The notes beneath the pieces are model-generated. The model worked only from the letters and a program-made list of their open reading frames with translations, searched no databases and was not told the origin of the DNA. Below are positions 9,177 through 18,549 of a stretch of DNA of 64,000 bases, one piece after another (position 1 is the stretch's first letter; each line of letters begins with the position of its first letter). This DNA is from Haliotispira sp965263485. GTDB lineage: Bacteria > Spirochaetota > Spirochaetia > SP-2023. The position numbers and the translations under genes are program-made. The stretch spans positions 186,001 through 250,000 of the forward strand of contig CBDHHO010000004.1 in NCBI GenBank assembly GCA_965263485.1. The letters run 5' to 3'.

Positions 9177-10151
9177 TCAGAACGGTTTCTGTTCCGAACT
9201 CAGATCCAGCCAGTCACATTCCGCCTGAGAAAATTGCAATTCCGCTGCGCGCAGAGAAGATCTGACTTCTTCAGGAGTCTGAGATCCACACAACGCCACT
9301 ACGGGAAATTTCTGATTGATAACATAGCCAACGGCAACCTCAAAGAAGCTGAGCCCCCGATGCCGGGCAAAGCCTTCGGCCCGCCGTTTCCTCTCAAAGT
9401 TTGCCTCCGAGTAGAACACCCGTACCAAATCTGCATCGCTGGTGTTTTGAGGATCCCCTTTAGCAAAAAAGCCCCTGCCCAGTGAAGACCAAGCAACCAG
9501 TAAAAAATTATTCCTTTCAAACCAGAGTTTTTCCTTCTCCCCGACAGAAACGGTGTCCGGCCAGAAGGGTTCATTGGCCCTGGCCAGGGAAAAATTGGGA
9601 CTGGAAGCCACAAACCCGATCTTGCCACTAGCTCTGGCGTAGTTATTCGCCTCTTCAATACGTTCGCAGGTCCAGTTTGAAGCCCCGTAAGTACGCAGAC
9701 GACCCGCCTTCACTTCCTCATCAAGAGCATCTATCAGAGGACCGACAGGATGGGAAAGCTTATCCCGATGAAACATCCACATATCCAGAGTGTCCACCCC
9801 CAACCTCTTCAAGGAGCCATCAATAGCACGGTGAATGGATTCCGGGTCAATCTCAGCCCCTCCAGGATGGAGCGGGGCACAATAGCCCGGAATCAATCCT
9901 TTGGAGGTAAGGACAATCCTATCCCGCATTCCCTTTCTGGAACGGAGCCACTCCCCGATGACCATCTCCGAATAGCCATATTCTTCCACCGCTCCATATA
10001 CCTCGGCACAGTCGATATAGGTTCCCCCCCTTTCTACAAAAGCATCCAATAGAGCAAAATCGCGCTTCCTGGTATCAGGATGGAATATCATTGTTCCCAG
10101 ACCTACCGCAGAAACGAGATTGGGAATGCCTTGTATATGATGCATTTTCAT
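9177..10151 (-). CDS. Aldo/keto reductase
   Basis: 324-residue TIM-barrel NAD(P)H oxidoreductase. The catalytic tetrad is visible as Asp and Tyr in YIDCAEVYG, Lys in VLTSKG and His in MWMFHRD. YGASNWTCERI is the usual nicotinamide-side strand. ATG 10151 follows AAAGGAGG with 4 bases, and a second ATG 6 bases later has a better distance, so the start may be 10145. A longer frame up to 10232 would run into the preceding SDR gene. It is likely a sugar or sugar-acid reductase in the island, probably upstream of the KDG pathway. The substrate is unknown. Confidence 0.85.
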   Translation of the reverse strand: MKMHHIQGIPNLVSAVGLGTMIFHPDTRKRDFALLDAFVERGGTYIDCAEVYGAVEEYGYSEMVIGEWLRSRKGMRDRIVLTSKGLIPGYCAPLHPGGAEIDPESIHRAIDGSLKRLGVDTLDMWMFHRDKLSHPVGPLIDALDEEVKAGRLRTYGASNWTCERIEEANNYARASGKIGFVASSPNFSLARANEPFWPDTVSVGEKEKLWFERNNFLLVAWSSLGRGFFAKGDPQNTSDADLVRVFYSEANFERKRRAEGFARHRGLSFFEVAVGYVINQKFPVVALCGSQTPEEVRSSLRAAELQFSQAECDWLDLSSEQKPF

Positions 10152-10209
10152 AAAGCCTCCTTTTATTATTTCCCACAATACCTTTGCAGGGAAATTCTCT
10201 GAATCTTGC

Positions 10210-10986
10210 TTACCATAGCGTATAGCCAGCATCAGCGAGCACTACCGAGCCAGTCATCAAACTGGAAGCATCACTTGCCAGAAATAAAACTACAGATGCA
10301 ATTTCATCAGGTTGTCCGACCCGCTTCATCGGAGTCATCTCCAGCCAGACTTTTGCCATATCTGGATTGTCTTCCATACCGAAACGAGTCAGGGCCGTCT
10401 CGATAAACGTAGGGGCGACACAGTTGACCCGCACACCTTCTGCAGCCCACTCTGCTGCCAAATTGCGGGTCAGGTGGTGCACAGCGGCTTTAGAAACATT
10501 GTAATAGCTTTGATCCTGCGGGATATTGCAGATCACACCGGACATGGAACCAATGTTTACAATCGTTCCCCTCTGCCTTGAAAGCATTTTTCTACCAAAA
10601 GCCCGGCAAGACCAGAAAACCCCATTTAAGTTGACATCCATAACCCTCAAAAACAAATCATCCTCAACGTCTTCAGCTCCGATGAATGCGGGTGAAATTC
10701 CCGCATTACAAACCAGCGTATCCACCGCTGCAATATCTCTTTCAATCTTCTCCACCAGAGCATTAATTGCAGCAGAATCTGTCACATCGGCTTGAAAAGC
10801 ATCAACGACATAACCTTCTTCTCGAAGACCCGCCTGCGCTGCTGGAATTTGTTGCGAATCATCTGTCAGGATAATCAATCGGGCACCCGCTTCTCCCAAG
10901 GCCTGGGCACAGGCGTACCCTATACCCTGCGTTCCTCCGGTAATTACCGCCGTCTTTCCCTTCATACTCAATTTTTCTAAATACAT
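10210..10986 (-). CDS. Short-chain dehydrogenase/reductase (SDR)
   Basis: 258-residue classical SDR. The cofactor loop is TGGTQGIG, NAG motif CNAGISP, active-site Ser in NIGSMSG, and catalytic Y-x-x-x-K in SYYNVSK. The C-terminal MTGSVVLADAGYT is typical of polyol/gluconate-type dehydrogenases. ATG 10986 is chosen because it gives the normal N-terminus; longer in-frame starts reach into the upstream reductase. It is 11 bp after that gene. It probably oxidises or reduces a sugar or sugar acid imported by the neighbouring transporters. Confidence 0.87.
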   Translation of the reverse strand: MYLEKLSMKGKTAVITGGTQGIGYACAQALGEAGARLIILTDDSQQIPAAQAGLREEGYVVDAFQADVTDSAAINALVEKIERDIAAVDTLVCNAGISPAFIGAEDVEDDLFLRVMDVNLNGVFWSCRAFGRKMLSRQRGTIVNIGSMSGVICNIPQDQSYYNVSKAAVHHLTRNLAAEWAAEGVRVNCVAPTFIETALTRFGMEDNPDMAKVWLEMTPMKRVGQPDEIASVVLFLASDASSLMTGSVVLADAGYTLW

Positions 10987-10997
10987 ATTTCTATCTC

Positions 10998-11849
10998 TCA
11001 CTCCTCGACTTGATTTGATGAAACCGGAGTATCCCATTCAGGGGCCCATGGTGCTCCGTTATCAACCGTAATAATACGACGATTCCTGCTGCTTAATGCT
11101 TCAATCCGAGCCATATCAATGGAAGACAAGATAAAATCCATAACCTCAAAATTAGCACGGATATGTTCCTTTTTCGTTGACATTGTGATAACGGGAATCC
11201 CTTTTTGGAGAATCCACCGCAAAGCAATTTGCGTCCCTGCTTTCCCATAAGCCTTGGCAATTTCATTAAAAACAGGCTCTTTAGAAATCTCCCCACGGGC
11301 TAAAGAACAATACGAAGAGAGGGGGATATTGGTTTCCTCCGCTGCTTCGAGCAGCTTCACCTGAGACAATAAAGGATGAAACTCCACTTGGTTAATTACG
11401 ACAGGAACATCTATAATCTTCCGCGTATCGCGCATCATTTTCGCCGTGTAATTTGAGATCCCTATATTCTGAGCCAAGCCAAGGTGATAGGCCTTCTCTA
11501 GCAATTTCAAAGAGGGGGCAATATCTCCCCCGATAGGAGGCCAATGTAATAACAGGACATCCACAGCACTTATTTTTAACTGCTTTAAACTGTTTTCCAC
11601 AGAAGACAAGAACTCTGCTTTGGAAAACTTACTCGGACAAACCTTGGTTGTTATACAGAATTCATCTTTCTGAATCCCGGAAGAAGCGATAAAATCACCA
11701 ATATCTCCCTCATTTCCGTACTGCTGCGCTGTGTCAATCGCTCGATAACCGACTTCAACAGCAGCTTCAAGCGCCTGGCGCAGAATTTTACCTTGCAGCG
11801 GGAAAGTGCCAAAGATTCGCTCAAAACCCTTATGAAAGTAGATATTCAT
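10998..11849 (-). CDS. Aldo/keto reductase (2,5-diketo-gluconate reductase-like)
   Basis: 283-residue aldo/keto reductase of the AKR5-like class. The tetrad is Asp and Tyr in AIDTAQQYGNE, Lys in ITTKVCP and His in LLLHWPP. NIGISNYT and VVINQVEFHPLL are also characteristic. It is the first of three oxidoreductases (AKR, SDR, AKR) transcribed leftward, 11 bp ahead of the SDR. The likely role is interconversion of keto-sugars or sugar acids. It is separated from xylH by ~118 bp that holds a solitary MITE end. Confidence 0.87.
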   Translation of the reverse strand: MNIYFHKGFERIFGTFPLQGKILRQALEAAVEVGYRAIDTAQQYGNEGDIGDFIASSGIQKDEFCITTKVCPSKFSKAEFLSSVENSLKQLKISAVDVLLLHWPPIGGDIAPSLKLLEKAYHLGLAQNIGISNYTAKMMRDTRKIIDVPVVINQVEFHPLLSQVKLLEAAEETNIPLSSYCSLARGEISKEPVFNEIAKAYGKAGTQIALRWILQKGIPVITMSTKKEHIRANFEVMDFILSSIDMARIEALSSRNRRIITVDNGAPWAPEWDTPVSSNQVEE

Positions 11850-11942
11850 ATACCCATGTCACTTGAGATCCCTTGAAAAACCAAACCATTGTCCTTCGCC
11901 ATCAATGAGTTTTGACAGGGAAGCTCGGGTGTAATTGGTATA

Positions 11943-11956
11943 GGGCACCTCTAAAA
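11943..11956. repeat. Solitary MITE/IS end
   Basis: GGGCACCTCTAAAA matches the outer terminal repeat of the MITE family. No opposite end is found nearby. It lies 12 bp beyond the xylH stop in the intergenic space and is probably the remnant of a deleted copy. Confidence 0.6.
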
Positions 11957-11967
11957 CGATTTTCCTG

Positions 11968-13077
11968 TTAATCCTGATTTCTGGTATCCGCCCAGACAGC
12001 AAGCATCAATACCAAGCCCTTGGCGACAAACTGCCAGGAATTCTCCAAGTTAATCAGACTCATCCCATTATCCAGACTGGCCATCACCAAGGCCCCCAGA
12101 AGCACTTTTGGAATCTTGCCGACACCACCGGTCATGCTAGTTCCGCCAACCACGCAGGCCGCAATTGCATTAAGTTCCATTGTGTCACCGATAACCACAG
12201 TGGCAGCATCTAGACGTGCCGTAAGAACAATTCCCGCAAGTGCGGCGAACATACCACTTAAAACAAATACCGACACAACGATCTGCTGCGTTTTTATTCC
12301 GGATAATTTGGCTGCATTCAGGTTTCCTCCAACGGCATAAACATTCCTACCAAAGACAGTTTTGTTTCCAACAAAGGAAAATATCAATGCAAAAAATAGT
12401 AAGATAACCACAGGAACAGGGATTCCTTTATAATAATTCATAATATATACTGCCAAAATAATTAAAAAACTATATAATAATATCTTAAAAATATCTGATA
12501 TAATAGGATCTACAGAAAAGTTATATTTTCCCCTAGATTTTCGTTTGAGAAAGATGGCCAGTACCAATAGAAAAATTGCAGTAATACTAATATATATACC
12601 AAGAACAGGAGCTAAGAAAGCCTGACCCAGATAACTGTAACTGGGATTCATCGGAGCAATGGAAAGGCTTTTCCCCACCCCCAGCTTCAGCCCACGATAG
12701 GCCAGAAGTCCTCCCAGCGTAATGATGAATGAAGGAACTTTCCATTGCGCAATGATAAATCCTTGAAATAAACCTATAGCTCCCCCAACGAGTAAGACAA
12801 TCAAAATTGTGGGGACCGTTTCCCATTTGTACCAGACTTGTAATATCGCCGCCAAAGTCCCGCAAAACCCAAGCAGAGACCCCACAGATAAATCGATATG
12901 GCCTGCGACCATCACGAACATGACCCCAATGGCCAACATCCCTACTATGACGGTTTGCCTCGCCAGCAGGGTCAGATTGCGCGGTGACAGAAAAAGCCCT
13001 CTACTCAAGAGCGCGAAAATAATTGCAATGCTGGCTAACGCAAAAACTAACATATAAGATTTAAAATTTATTTTCAT
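11968..13077 (-). CDS. xylH: Xylose-type ABC transporter permease
   Basis: 369-residue inner-membrane permease of the RbsC/XylH family. It has AGHIDLSVGSLLGF near the N-terminus, the XylH-specific stretch YKGIPVPVVILLFF in the middle, then FGRNVYAVGGN and ACVVGGTSMTGGVG. The long insert before GIPVPV is characteristic of XylH rather than RbsC. The ATG overlaps the xylG stop by four bases (ATGA), so it depends on translation of xylG, which is now disrupted by an IS. Expression may therefore be reduced. Confidence 0.85.
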   Translation of the reverse strand: MKINFKSYMLVFALASIAIIFALLSRGLFLSPRNLTLLARQTVIVGMLAIGVMFVMVAGHIDLSVGSLLGFCGTLAAILQVWYKWETVPTILIVLLVGGAIGLFQGFIIAQWKVPSFIITLGGLLAYRGLKLGVGKSLSIAPMNPSYSYLGQAFLAPVLGIYISITAIFLLVLAIFLKRKSRGKYNFSVDPIISDIFKILLYSFLIILAVYIMNYYKGIPVPVVILLFFALIFSFVGNKTVFGRNVYAVGGNLNAAKLSGIKTQQIVVSVFVLSGMFAALAGIVLTARLDAATVVIGDTMELNAIAACVVGGTSMTGGVGKIPKVLLGALVMASLDNGMSLINLENSWQFVAKGLVLMLAVWADTRNQD

Positions 13078-13800
13078 ACTTTTTGTCCTGCAGCTTTTGC
13101 CATAATCTTTTCTTGAGTTGCTTCATCTGCAGAAAATTCGCCTGTGATCTCCCCCTCACACATTACAAGTACTCTATCGCTCATCCCAAGAATTTCTGGC
13201 AATTCAGAAGAAACCATAATGATTGATGTTCCCTGCTTCACTAAAGCATTCATTAAGATATAGATTTCATATTTTGCGCCGACATCAATGCCCCGTGTCG
13301 GCTCATCTAAAAATAATACTTCTGGCTTTCTCATTAGACTTCTGGCGAGTAAAGCCTTTTGTTGATTTCCTCCACTGAGATTTTCAATGCGAGTTTCAAT
13401 GGATGGAGTCTTTACGCCCAGGTCTTCTATATATCTGCTCACTTCCATGATTTCCTGATTACTATTGACAATCCCACGAGAGCTCAACTCATTTAAACTT
13501 GCCAGAGAGATATTCTCAGCAACTGAGCCATGCAGAATCAAACCCAATGTTTTTCTATCCTCAGTTACCATGCCCAAACCATGACAAATAGCATCATACG
13601 GGCTATCTATAGAAATTTCCTGATCCTTTAAAAGCAGAAAACCTTTACGCCTGTTTTCCATAAAACCAAATATTGTACTCAACAGCTCAGTACGACCAGC
13701 GCCAATTATACCTGATATACCAAGTATTTCATTTTTATACAAAGAGAAATTTATATTATTTAAAATTTTATCTGATTTATTTTTGTTTTTATAAACTGAA
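13074..13800 (-). pseudogene. xylG: xylG, 3' fragment after IS insertion (second ATPase domain)
   Basis: C-terminal half of a duplicated sugar ABC ATPase. The frame is open from the IS border at 13800 to the stop at 13074. It contains the second domain with LSGGNQQKALLARSLM, the Walker B FLDEPTRGIDVGA and the switch His-region SSELPEILG. The degenerate Walker A GIIGAGRTELL is normal for the second domain of this class. It joins to the fragment at 15052-15852: removing the IS and one target copy gives G-I-S-V-Y-K across the junction and a 507-residue protein, normal length. The only possible start left is a TTG at 13742 without a clear ribosome site. Confidence 0.85.
13797..13800. repeat. Target site duplication TGAA (left)
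   Basis: TGAA directly abuts the left IS end and is repeated at 15052-15055 on the other side. Four bases of the TNNA type fit the IS5 subgroup of the IS5 family, which prefers YTAR. Confidence 0.85.
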
Positions 13801-15051
13801 GGGGACCTCTAAAAATCGGCATTGCGATGTAAAATCAAAAATCCTTCCTTAATCATAACAAAATAGCACAAAAAATAGTTGGATCCAGATTAATTACGAT
13901 CAATAATTCCTACTAAAATTAGAATTTACATAAAAAAATCATTATTTACAGCATTTTAGATACAATTATCCACTATTATGCTGTAATTGAAACATATTTT
14001 AACATATTATACACAGTATTTCGTAACCCCATACGGAACCTTACCCGATCTATCCCTATACATCGCAACTCTAATCCCCTATTCATGCAATTGCGAAACC
14101 ATGCAAATATATGCTCCACTTTCGCCCGGGTCTTTGACTTGCGGCGGTTACTTTCTAATTGCTTCTCTGTAAGTGAAGTATCTCGATATTTTCGGTGATG
14201 AATAAAGTTCCTCACACCTTTCTTCCGTAGTTCATTTGTTATCTTTTCACTTCGATACGCACTATCCCCATATATCTGCGTGACACCTTCGGATAAAATA
14301 GCTGCAAGCACCTGTGAGTCGTGCACATTAGCTGCACTTATTTCGTAAGCGGTAATAAACTGCTCGTTGGTCGCCGTTGCAATGTGATTTTTGTATCCGT
14401 AGTGGCTTTTGCCATTTTTCTTTGTCCACCTTGCATCCGTATCTTTTTGCCTCATTTTATTCTCGTTTTCCTTGAATGATGGAGGGATTTCATCATTTTT
14501 GATCTGCTGGTTTTCTGCTCTGGTATTGCGCTGCACAGGCACTTTGACAAAGCTGGCGTCCACAATATTCCCTTTGTGCAGTTTTATCTTTCTCTCAGCA
14601 AGAAATTTATGGAACTCAAGAAAAAGCGTTTGCTCGAGATTGAGTTTGCGCAGCGTTTCCTTGAAGGACCAAATGGTTTTGGAATCGGGAGATTTATCAA
14701 GCAGGCTCATATCAAGAAAGAATTTGAAATAGATGCTACCATTGATTTGGACCTCCATGGCATCATCAGAGAGGTTGTAGGTTTCCTGAAGGATGAGAAT
14801 GCGCAACATTTGGGAGACAGGGAATCTTGGCCTTCCAGAATTATTTTTCTTTTTAGGGATATTTTGAGAAATAGTCTCTGAGATTCTATCCCAATCGATA
14901 GATTTTTTAAGTTCGAATATAAAAGGATTTGTACGTTCTACATCCTGATATATTATTTCACTTGTCATTTCAATCATAATGATCCTCCAATATTATTGTA
15001 TTGTAATTGAATAATTGTAATTTGTCCAGTGCTGGATTTTTAGAGGTGCCC
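13801..15051 (-). mobile_element. IS5-family insertion sequence, 1,251 bp, in xylG
   Basis: Terminal inverted repeats GGGGACCTCTAAAAAT (13801) and, inverted, GGGCACCTCTAAAAAT (ending 15051) match at 15 of 16 bases. They are flanked by TGAA duplications. The element carries one intact transposase on the minus strand. Both halves of the interrupted xylG remain free of stops, so the insertion looks recent. Its ends are shared with about twenty short repeats in the window, while its interior is not. Confidence 0.9.
13976..14977 (-). CDS. IS5-family DDE transposase
   Basis: 333-residue transposase. GRPRFPVSQMLRILILQ is the typical N-terminal region. The DDE triad is Asp140 (GNIVDASF), Asp238 (YGDSAYRSEK) and Glu289 (KVEHIFAWFRN), with KNGKSHYGYKNH preceding the second Asp as in the IS5 subgroup. 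The start ATG 14977 is six bases after GGAGG. The gene looks complete and could be active. It may also mobilise the short non-autonomous copies that share its ends. Confidence 0.93.
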   Translation of the reverse strand: MIEMTSEIIYQDVERTNPFIFELKKSIDWDRISETISQNIPKKKNNSGRPRFPVSQMLRILILQETYNLSDDAMEVQINGSIYFKFFLDMSLLDKSPDSKTIWSFKETLRKLNLEQTLFLEFHKFLAERKIKLHKGNIVDASFVKVPVQRNTRAENQQIKNDEIPPSFKENENKMRQKDTDARWTKKNGKSHYGYKNHIATATNEQFITAYEISAANVHDSQVLAAILSEGVTQIYGDSAYRSEKITNELRKKGVRNFIHHRKYRDTSLTEKQLESNRRKSKTRAKVEHIFAWFRNCMNRGLELRCIGIDRVRFRMGLRNTVYNMLKYVSITA

Positions 15052-15055
15052 TGAA
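15052..15055. repeat. Target site duplication TGAA (right)
   Basis: Second copy of the four-base target duplicated by the IS insertion; partner of 13797-13800. Confidence 0.85.
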
Positions 15056-15852
15056 ATACCTTTGACTTCGAAAATTACCTTACTTGATGGATTGTATTCT
15101 TTGGGAGGATATAATTGCTTTATATCCCTACCTACCATCAAGTTAATAATCTTCGCCTCCGTCATGGAACTGATACTGTGAGTACCGACAGTGAAACCAT
15201 CGCGCAGCACGGTAACGCTATTTGCGATTGAAAATATTTCATTTAGCTTATGCGTAATTAAGATACAGGTTACCCCAAGTTTTTTCAGCTTTAATAAAAC
15301 CTTGAAAAGAATCTCAATCTCTTTTTCTGTGAGAGCTGCTGTAGGCTCATCCAATACCAGTATATTTTTTTCCAGAGCCAGAGCTTTTGATATTTCGATA
15401 AGCTGCTGCTGTCCAATACCGATTTCCTTGATCTTTTTATCAACAGGAATACTTAGGCCAAGGGATTCTAGCAGCTCTTGAGATTCTCGATAGATGCGAT
15501 CCCAATCAATAAGCCCATATTTATTGCGCAGGTTGCCCAAATAGATGTTCTCTGCAATCTCCAGTTCTGGCTCAAGGGCAAGTTCTTGATAAACGATAGC
15601 TATTCCTGCATTTTCTGAGTCCCGGACATTAGAAAACTTTAAAATCTCTCCATCGATGCTGATTTTACCTGTATATGTCTTATATGGATATACACCGCCA
15701 AGAATCTTCATTAAGGTCGATTTACCTGCACCATTTTCTCCACATAATGCATGTATTTCTCCCTTTTCTATGGATAAATTAACATTATCAAGAGCCTTCA
15801 CACCAGGAAATTCTTTACAGATATTTTCCATAGTAAGAATAATTCTACTCAT
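15052..15852 (-). pseudogene. xylG: xylG, 5' fragment before IS insertion (first ATPase domain)
   Basis: N-terminal half of the xylose-type ABC ATPase. Walker A reads GENGAGKSTLMKIL, the signature region IGIGQQQLIEISKAL and Walker B LVLDEPTAALT. The ATG at 15852 follows AAAGGA by ten bases; an upstream in-frame ATG at 15894 is less well placed. The natural frame leaves the gene at 15052 and ends a few codons inside the IS (G-H-L-stop). A first domain alone could be made, but a working two-domain XylG cannot. Confidence 0.85.
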
Positions 15853-15900
15853 TAAAAATATATCCTTTATAAGGATTATGGATAAAATAATCACTTAGTA

Positions 15901-16213
15901 GCTAAAAATGGGATCGCTTTCTGTGAGAATTGTACAATCCGCTCTCGATTGTACCGCGTTTTGATGCCAGACGAAGGCTCGATGCGAGCCTTCACAGCAT
16001 TGGAGAAATGATAAGGCCCGTGCACAGCCAAGGCCGAGTTTGCTTTTTTGCGGCAGTGAGGAACGGAAGCCGTAAGACTTTCGTGGCGATGAAGAATGGC
16101 GGAGCAAAGCAGGCCCTTCCCCACAAACCTTGGCGCAAGGCAGAAACTTTGCTCCGTAAAAAACCGAGTCTGGCGCACCGCCTTTCTGTGGTGGGAAATT
16201 TTTAGAGCTGCCC
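15901..16213. mobile_element. MITE copy with decayed left end, about 313 bp
   Basis: The right end TTTTTAGAGCTGCCC is clear; the left end keeps only GCTAAAAAT. The interior contains family blocks (TTTTGATGCCAGACGAAGG, CGAGTCTGGCGC). It fills the space between xylF and xylG and carries no gene. This accounts for the ~380-bp gap between 15853 and 16234. Confidence 0.75.
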
Positions 16214-16234
16214 TATTCTATTTTTACCGGCTTT

Positions 16235-17350
16235 TTACTTGGGCCATTGTGATTTTGGGACATCGCGATAGACATCCTCTTTCTTCAACCAGCCATCATC
16301 AATAACTCGCTGTATATTATTTTTATCTATAGCAAGCATGAGTTTTTGACTCTTAAAAATAATTGAAGGAACATCTGTCTTACCGTTGTTCTTCACTGTA
16401 AGCTCATCAGAATGACCCAAACGCGCCGCTATGTCTGTCAGTTCTTTACCTTCTGCCAAACCCACAGCTACCTGAGCTGCAATCCTGTCCATCAGAAAGA
16501 AATCCCGGTAAACCGACATGCTTTGAGTTCCCGCGACAATACGCTGCGCCGCCGCTAAATCGACATCCAAGCCCGAAACTGGCACCTTTCCGGCTAACCC
16601 TTGTTCCTGAAGAGCTTCAATTGCAGCACCGGCTGTACCATCATTGGAGGCAACAACTACATCAACCCGATTATTATTTGCCGTGAGAGCCTGTTCCATA
16701 ATGCGTAGAGCTTCTGTTGGATTCCAATTATTTGCCGGCTGATCGGCAACAACTTTGATATTACCTCTGTCAATATATGGCTGTATTACCGACATCTGGC
16801 CCTCCTTAATCACAGCTGCATTCGAGTCTTGTGGTGCGCCTTCGATCATAACCCAATTACCTTTACTGGTAATATTTGTTAGATATTTTGCTTGTAATAC
16901 TCCTATGGTAAACATATCATAAGATATATAAAAATCCACATCCGAATTTTCAATCATGCGGTCAATAGCGACAACCTTAACGTCAACTTCATGAGCAGAG
17001 GTGACCACAGGTGACACCGCCTTACCATTGAGCGGGATAATGATAAGGACATCAATACCCTGAGTTATCAGGCTCTCAGATTGTTGCAATTGTTTCTGCT
17101 CATCTCCGTCAGCAGCTTGAACCAGAATATTGCCCTTCTGGACCCCTGATGATAGAAGACCCTCAATAATTGCATCTCGATCCCTTGCCCAGCGTTCTTC
17201 TTGATATGAAGGCAAAGATATCCCCACTTTAATCTCCCTGGCAGGTTTGGGTGCTCCCTGGCTTTCCCCCGCACCTCTTGCATGGAGATTCCCAATAGCC
17301 GTACTCAAAACCACAGCTAAGCAAGTAATTTTCAACCAAGTATTTTTCAT
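16235..17350 (-). CDS. xylF: D-xylose-type ABC transporter substrate-binding protein
   Basis: 371-residue periplasmic receptor with an N-terminal signal peptide (LAVVLSTAIGNLHARGAG). The mature part follows E. coli XylF closely in order: VGISLPSYQEERWARDRD, LIIIPLNGKAVSPVV, AIDRMIENSDVDFYISYD, ALTANNNRVDVVVASNDGTAGGA-type loop, VPVSGLDVDLA. It binds D-xylose or a related pentose for the XylGH channel. GGGGGAG lies seven bases before the ATG, and just upstream is a 9-1-9 palindrome (17364-17382) that could be an operator. The transporter is probably inactive because xylG is interrupted. Confidence 0.88.
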   Translation of the reverse strand: MKNTWLKITCLAVVLSTAIGNLHARGAGESQGAPKPAREIKVGISLPSYQEERWARDRDAIIEGLLSSGVQKGNILVQAADGDEQKQLQQSESLITQGIDVLIIIPLNGKAVSPVVTSAHEVDVKVVAIDRMIENSDVDFYISYDMFTIGVLQAKYLTNITSKGNWVMIEGAPQDSNAAVIKEGQMSVIQPYIDRGNIKVVADQPANNWNPTEALRIMEQALTANNNRVDVVVASNDGTAGAAIEALQEQGLAGKVPVSGLDVDLAAAQRIVAGTQSMSVYRDFFLMDRIAAQVAVGLAEGKELTDIAARLGHSDELTVKNNGKTDVPSIIFKSQKLMLAIDKNNIQRVIDDGWLKKEDVYRDVPKSQWPK

Positions 17351-17363
17351 ACTTTAACTCCCC

Positions 17364-17382
17364 CAAAGTGATGATCACTTTG
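17364..17382. promoter_or_regulatory. Candidate operator palindrome upstream of xylF
   Basis: CAAAGTGAT-G-ATCACTTTG is a perfect 9-bp inverted repeat around one base. It sits 14 bp before the xylF ATG and touches the ribosome-binding site. Position and symmetry suit a repressor site, but no matching regulator gene is in the window. Confidence 0.5.
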
Positions 17383-17392
17383 ATTTGAATAA

Positions 17393-17408
17393 GATTTTAG
17401 AGGTGCCC
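17393..17408. repeat. Solitary MITE end between kdgK and xylF
   Basis: GATTTTAGAGGTGCCC, the right-end motif of the family, with no partner nearby. It lies within the 71-bp space between the kdgK stop and the xylF start, next to the operator-like palindrome. Confidence 0.55.
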
Positions 17409-17421
17409 TCTGGTTTTTCAC

Positions 17422-18549
17422 TCACCGCTGCACCCTACCCGAAGCATTACCACCCATCAACAACTCGACCTCCGAGCGGCTGCTGAAATTGAAATCCCCC
17501 CGGACACTGTGGCACAGACAGGAAGCCGCTACAGCAAAACGCAAAGCATCTCGCAGCGGATAAGCACCGGAATTCAAAGCGAAGACCAGACCGGCAGCAA
17601 ACGAATCCCCACCCCCCACGCGATCAACGATATCGCGAATCTCGTACGGAGCGTAATTCTCCCTGGAATCCAGCGGAGCAAAATACGCCGCCGGAGCTGC
17701 ATCACGGGACGACTCCGCATCGTAAAGCATCGCCCCCCAGTTATTGTGGGAAGCGGAAATGCTCTCGCGCAAAGTCGTGGCCACCAGACGGATATTGGGA
17801 AAACGGGACACAATCTGCTCCGCAACCCCGACGTAAGCCTGTTGTGAAATCCGACCCGAGGAAACATCGGTATCCACAGCGTGAATATCCAGGACATCCG
17901 CCGAATCCTCCTCATTGGCGATCAACACATCGACGCAGGACAAAATATCCGGCATGGTCTTGCGGGCCAGCTCCCGGGCACTGGTACCGGGCAGCCACTG
18001 CCACAATTTTTTGCGAAAATTCAAGTCGCAGGAGACCGACAAGCCGCACTCTCTGGCCTTTTTGCAAACCTCCAGCGAATTGAGCGCCGACTGGCGCGAA
18101 AGAGCCGGAGTGATCCCCGAAATATGCAACCATGAAGCCCCATCAAAGATGGCCGACCAATCGAAAGCATCGAACTCGATCAAACTGATGGCCGAATATT
18201 CGCGATCGTAAATCACCTTGCCCGGACGCTGATTCGCCCCGGTCTCTACGTAATAAGTCCCCAGACGCCCCCGGCTGCGCACGATAAAGCGAGTATCAAT
18301 ACCGAGCCCGCGCAGACGCTGCACGCAAGCCCCGCCCAACTCATGCTCGGGCAAAGCCGTGACAAAACGGACCGGCTGCCCTACCTGACCCTCCTCCCGG
18401 CCCAGCATACACACCGAAGCCGCTACATTGGCCTCGGCCCCTGCGAAAGTAAAGCGCAGCATACCCGGCAAATCCTGTAGCAACTTACCGTGCTCGGGCA
18501 CGTCCAGACGACCCATTACCTCACCGAAAGTCACGACTACGCCACTCAT
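17422..18549 (-). CDS. kdgK: 2-keto-3-deoxygluconate kinase (PfkB family)
   Basis: 375-residue ribokinase-fold sugar kinase. VVTFGEVMGRL and FAGAEANVAASVCMLG at the N-terminus, and the C-terminal GGGDSFAAGLVFAL anion-hole motif with its catalytic Asp, place it in the PfkB family. The neighbour KDPG aldolase and the EVM/GAEANVA pattern indicate KdgK, which phosphorylates KDG to KDPG. The start ATG 18549 overlaps the eda stop (ATGA) with GGGAG upstream, so the pair is translationally coupled. It is somewhat longer than typical KdgK (about 310-340 residues). Confidence 0.82.
   Translation of the reverse strand: MSGVVVTFGEVMGRLDVPEHGKLLQDLPGMLRFTFAGAEANVAASVCMLGREEGQVGQPVRFVTALPEHELGGACVQRLRGLGIDTRFIVRSRGRLGTYYVETGANQRPGKVIYDREYSAISLIEFDAFDWSAIFDGASWLHISGITPALSRQSALNSLEVCKKARECGLSVSCDLNFRKKLWQWLPGTSARELARKTMPDILSCVDVLIANEEDSADVLDIHAVDTDVSSGRISQQAYVGVAEQIVSRFPNIRLVATTLRESISASHNNWGAMLYDAESSRDAAPAAYFAPLDSRENYAPYEIRDIVDRVGGGDSFAAGLVFALNSGAYPLRDALRFAVAASCLCHSVRGDFNFSSRSEVELLMGGNASGRVQR

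Noticed and set aside
8161..9228. Long plus-strand frame opposite dctP
   Set aside because: It is antisense to a clear dctP and crosses a MITE; no family match and no ribosome site.
13074..13742. Stand-alone one-domain ABC ATPase starting at TTG 13742
   Set aside because: It is the exact continuation of xylG across the IS, with no own ribosome site.
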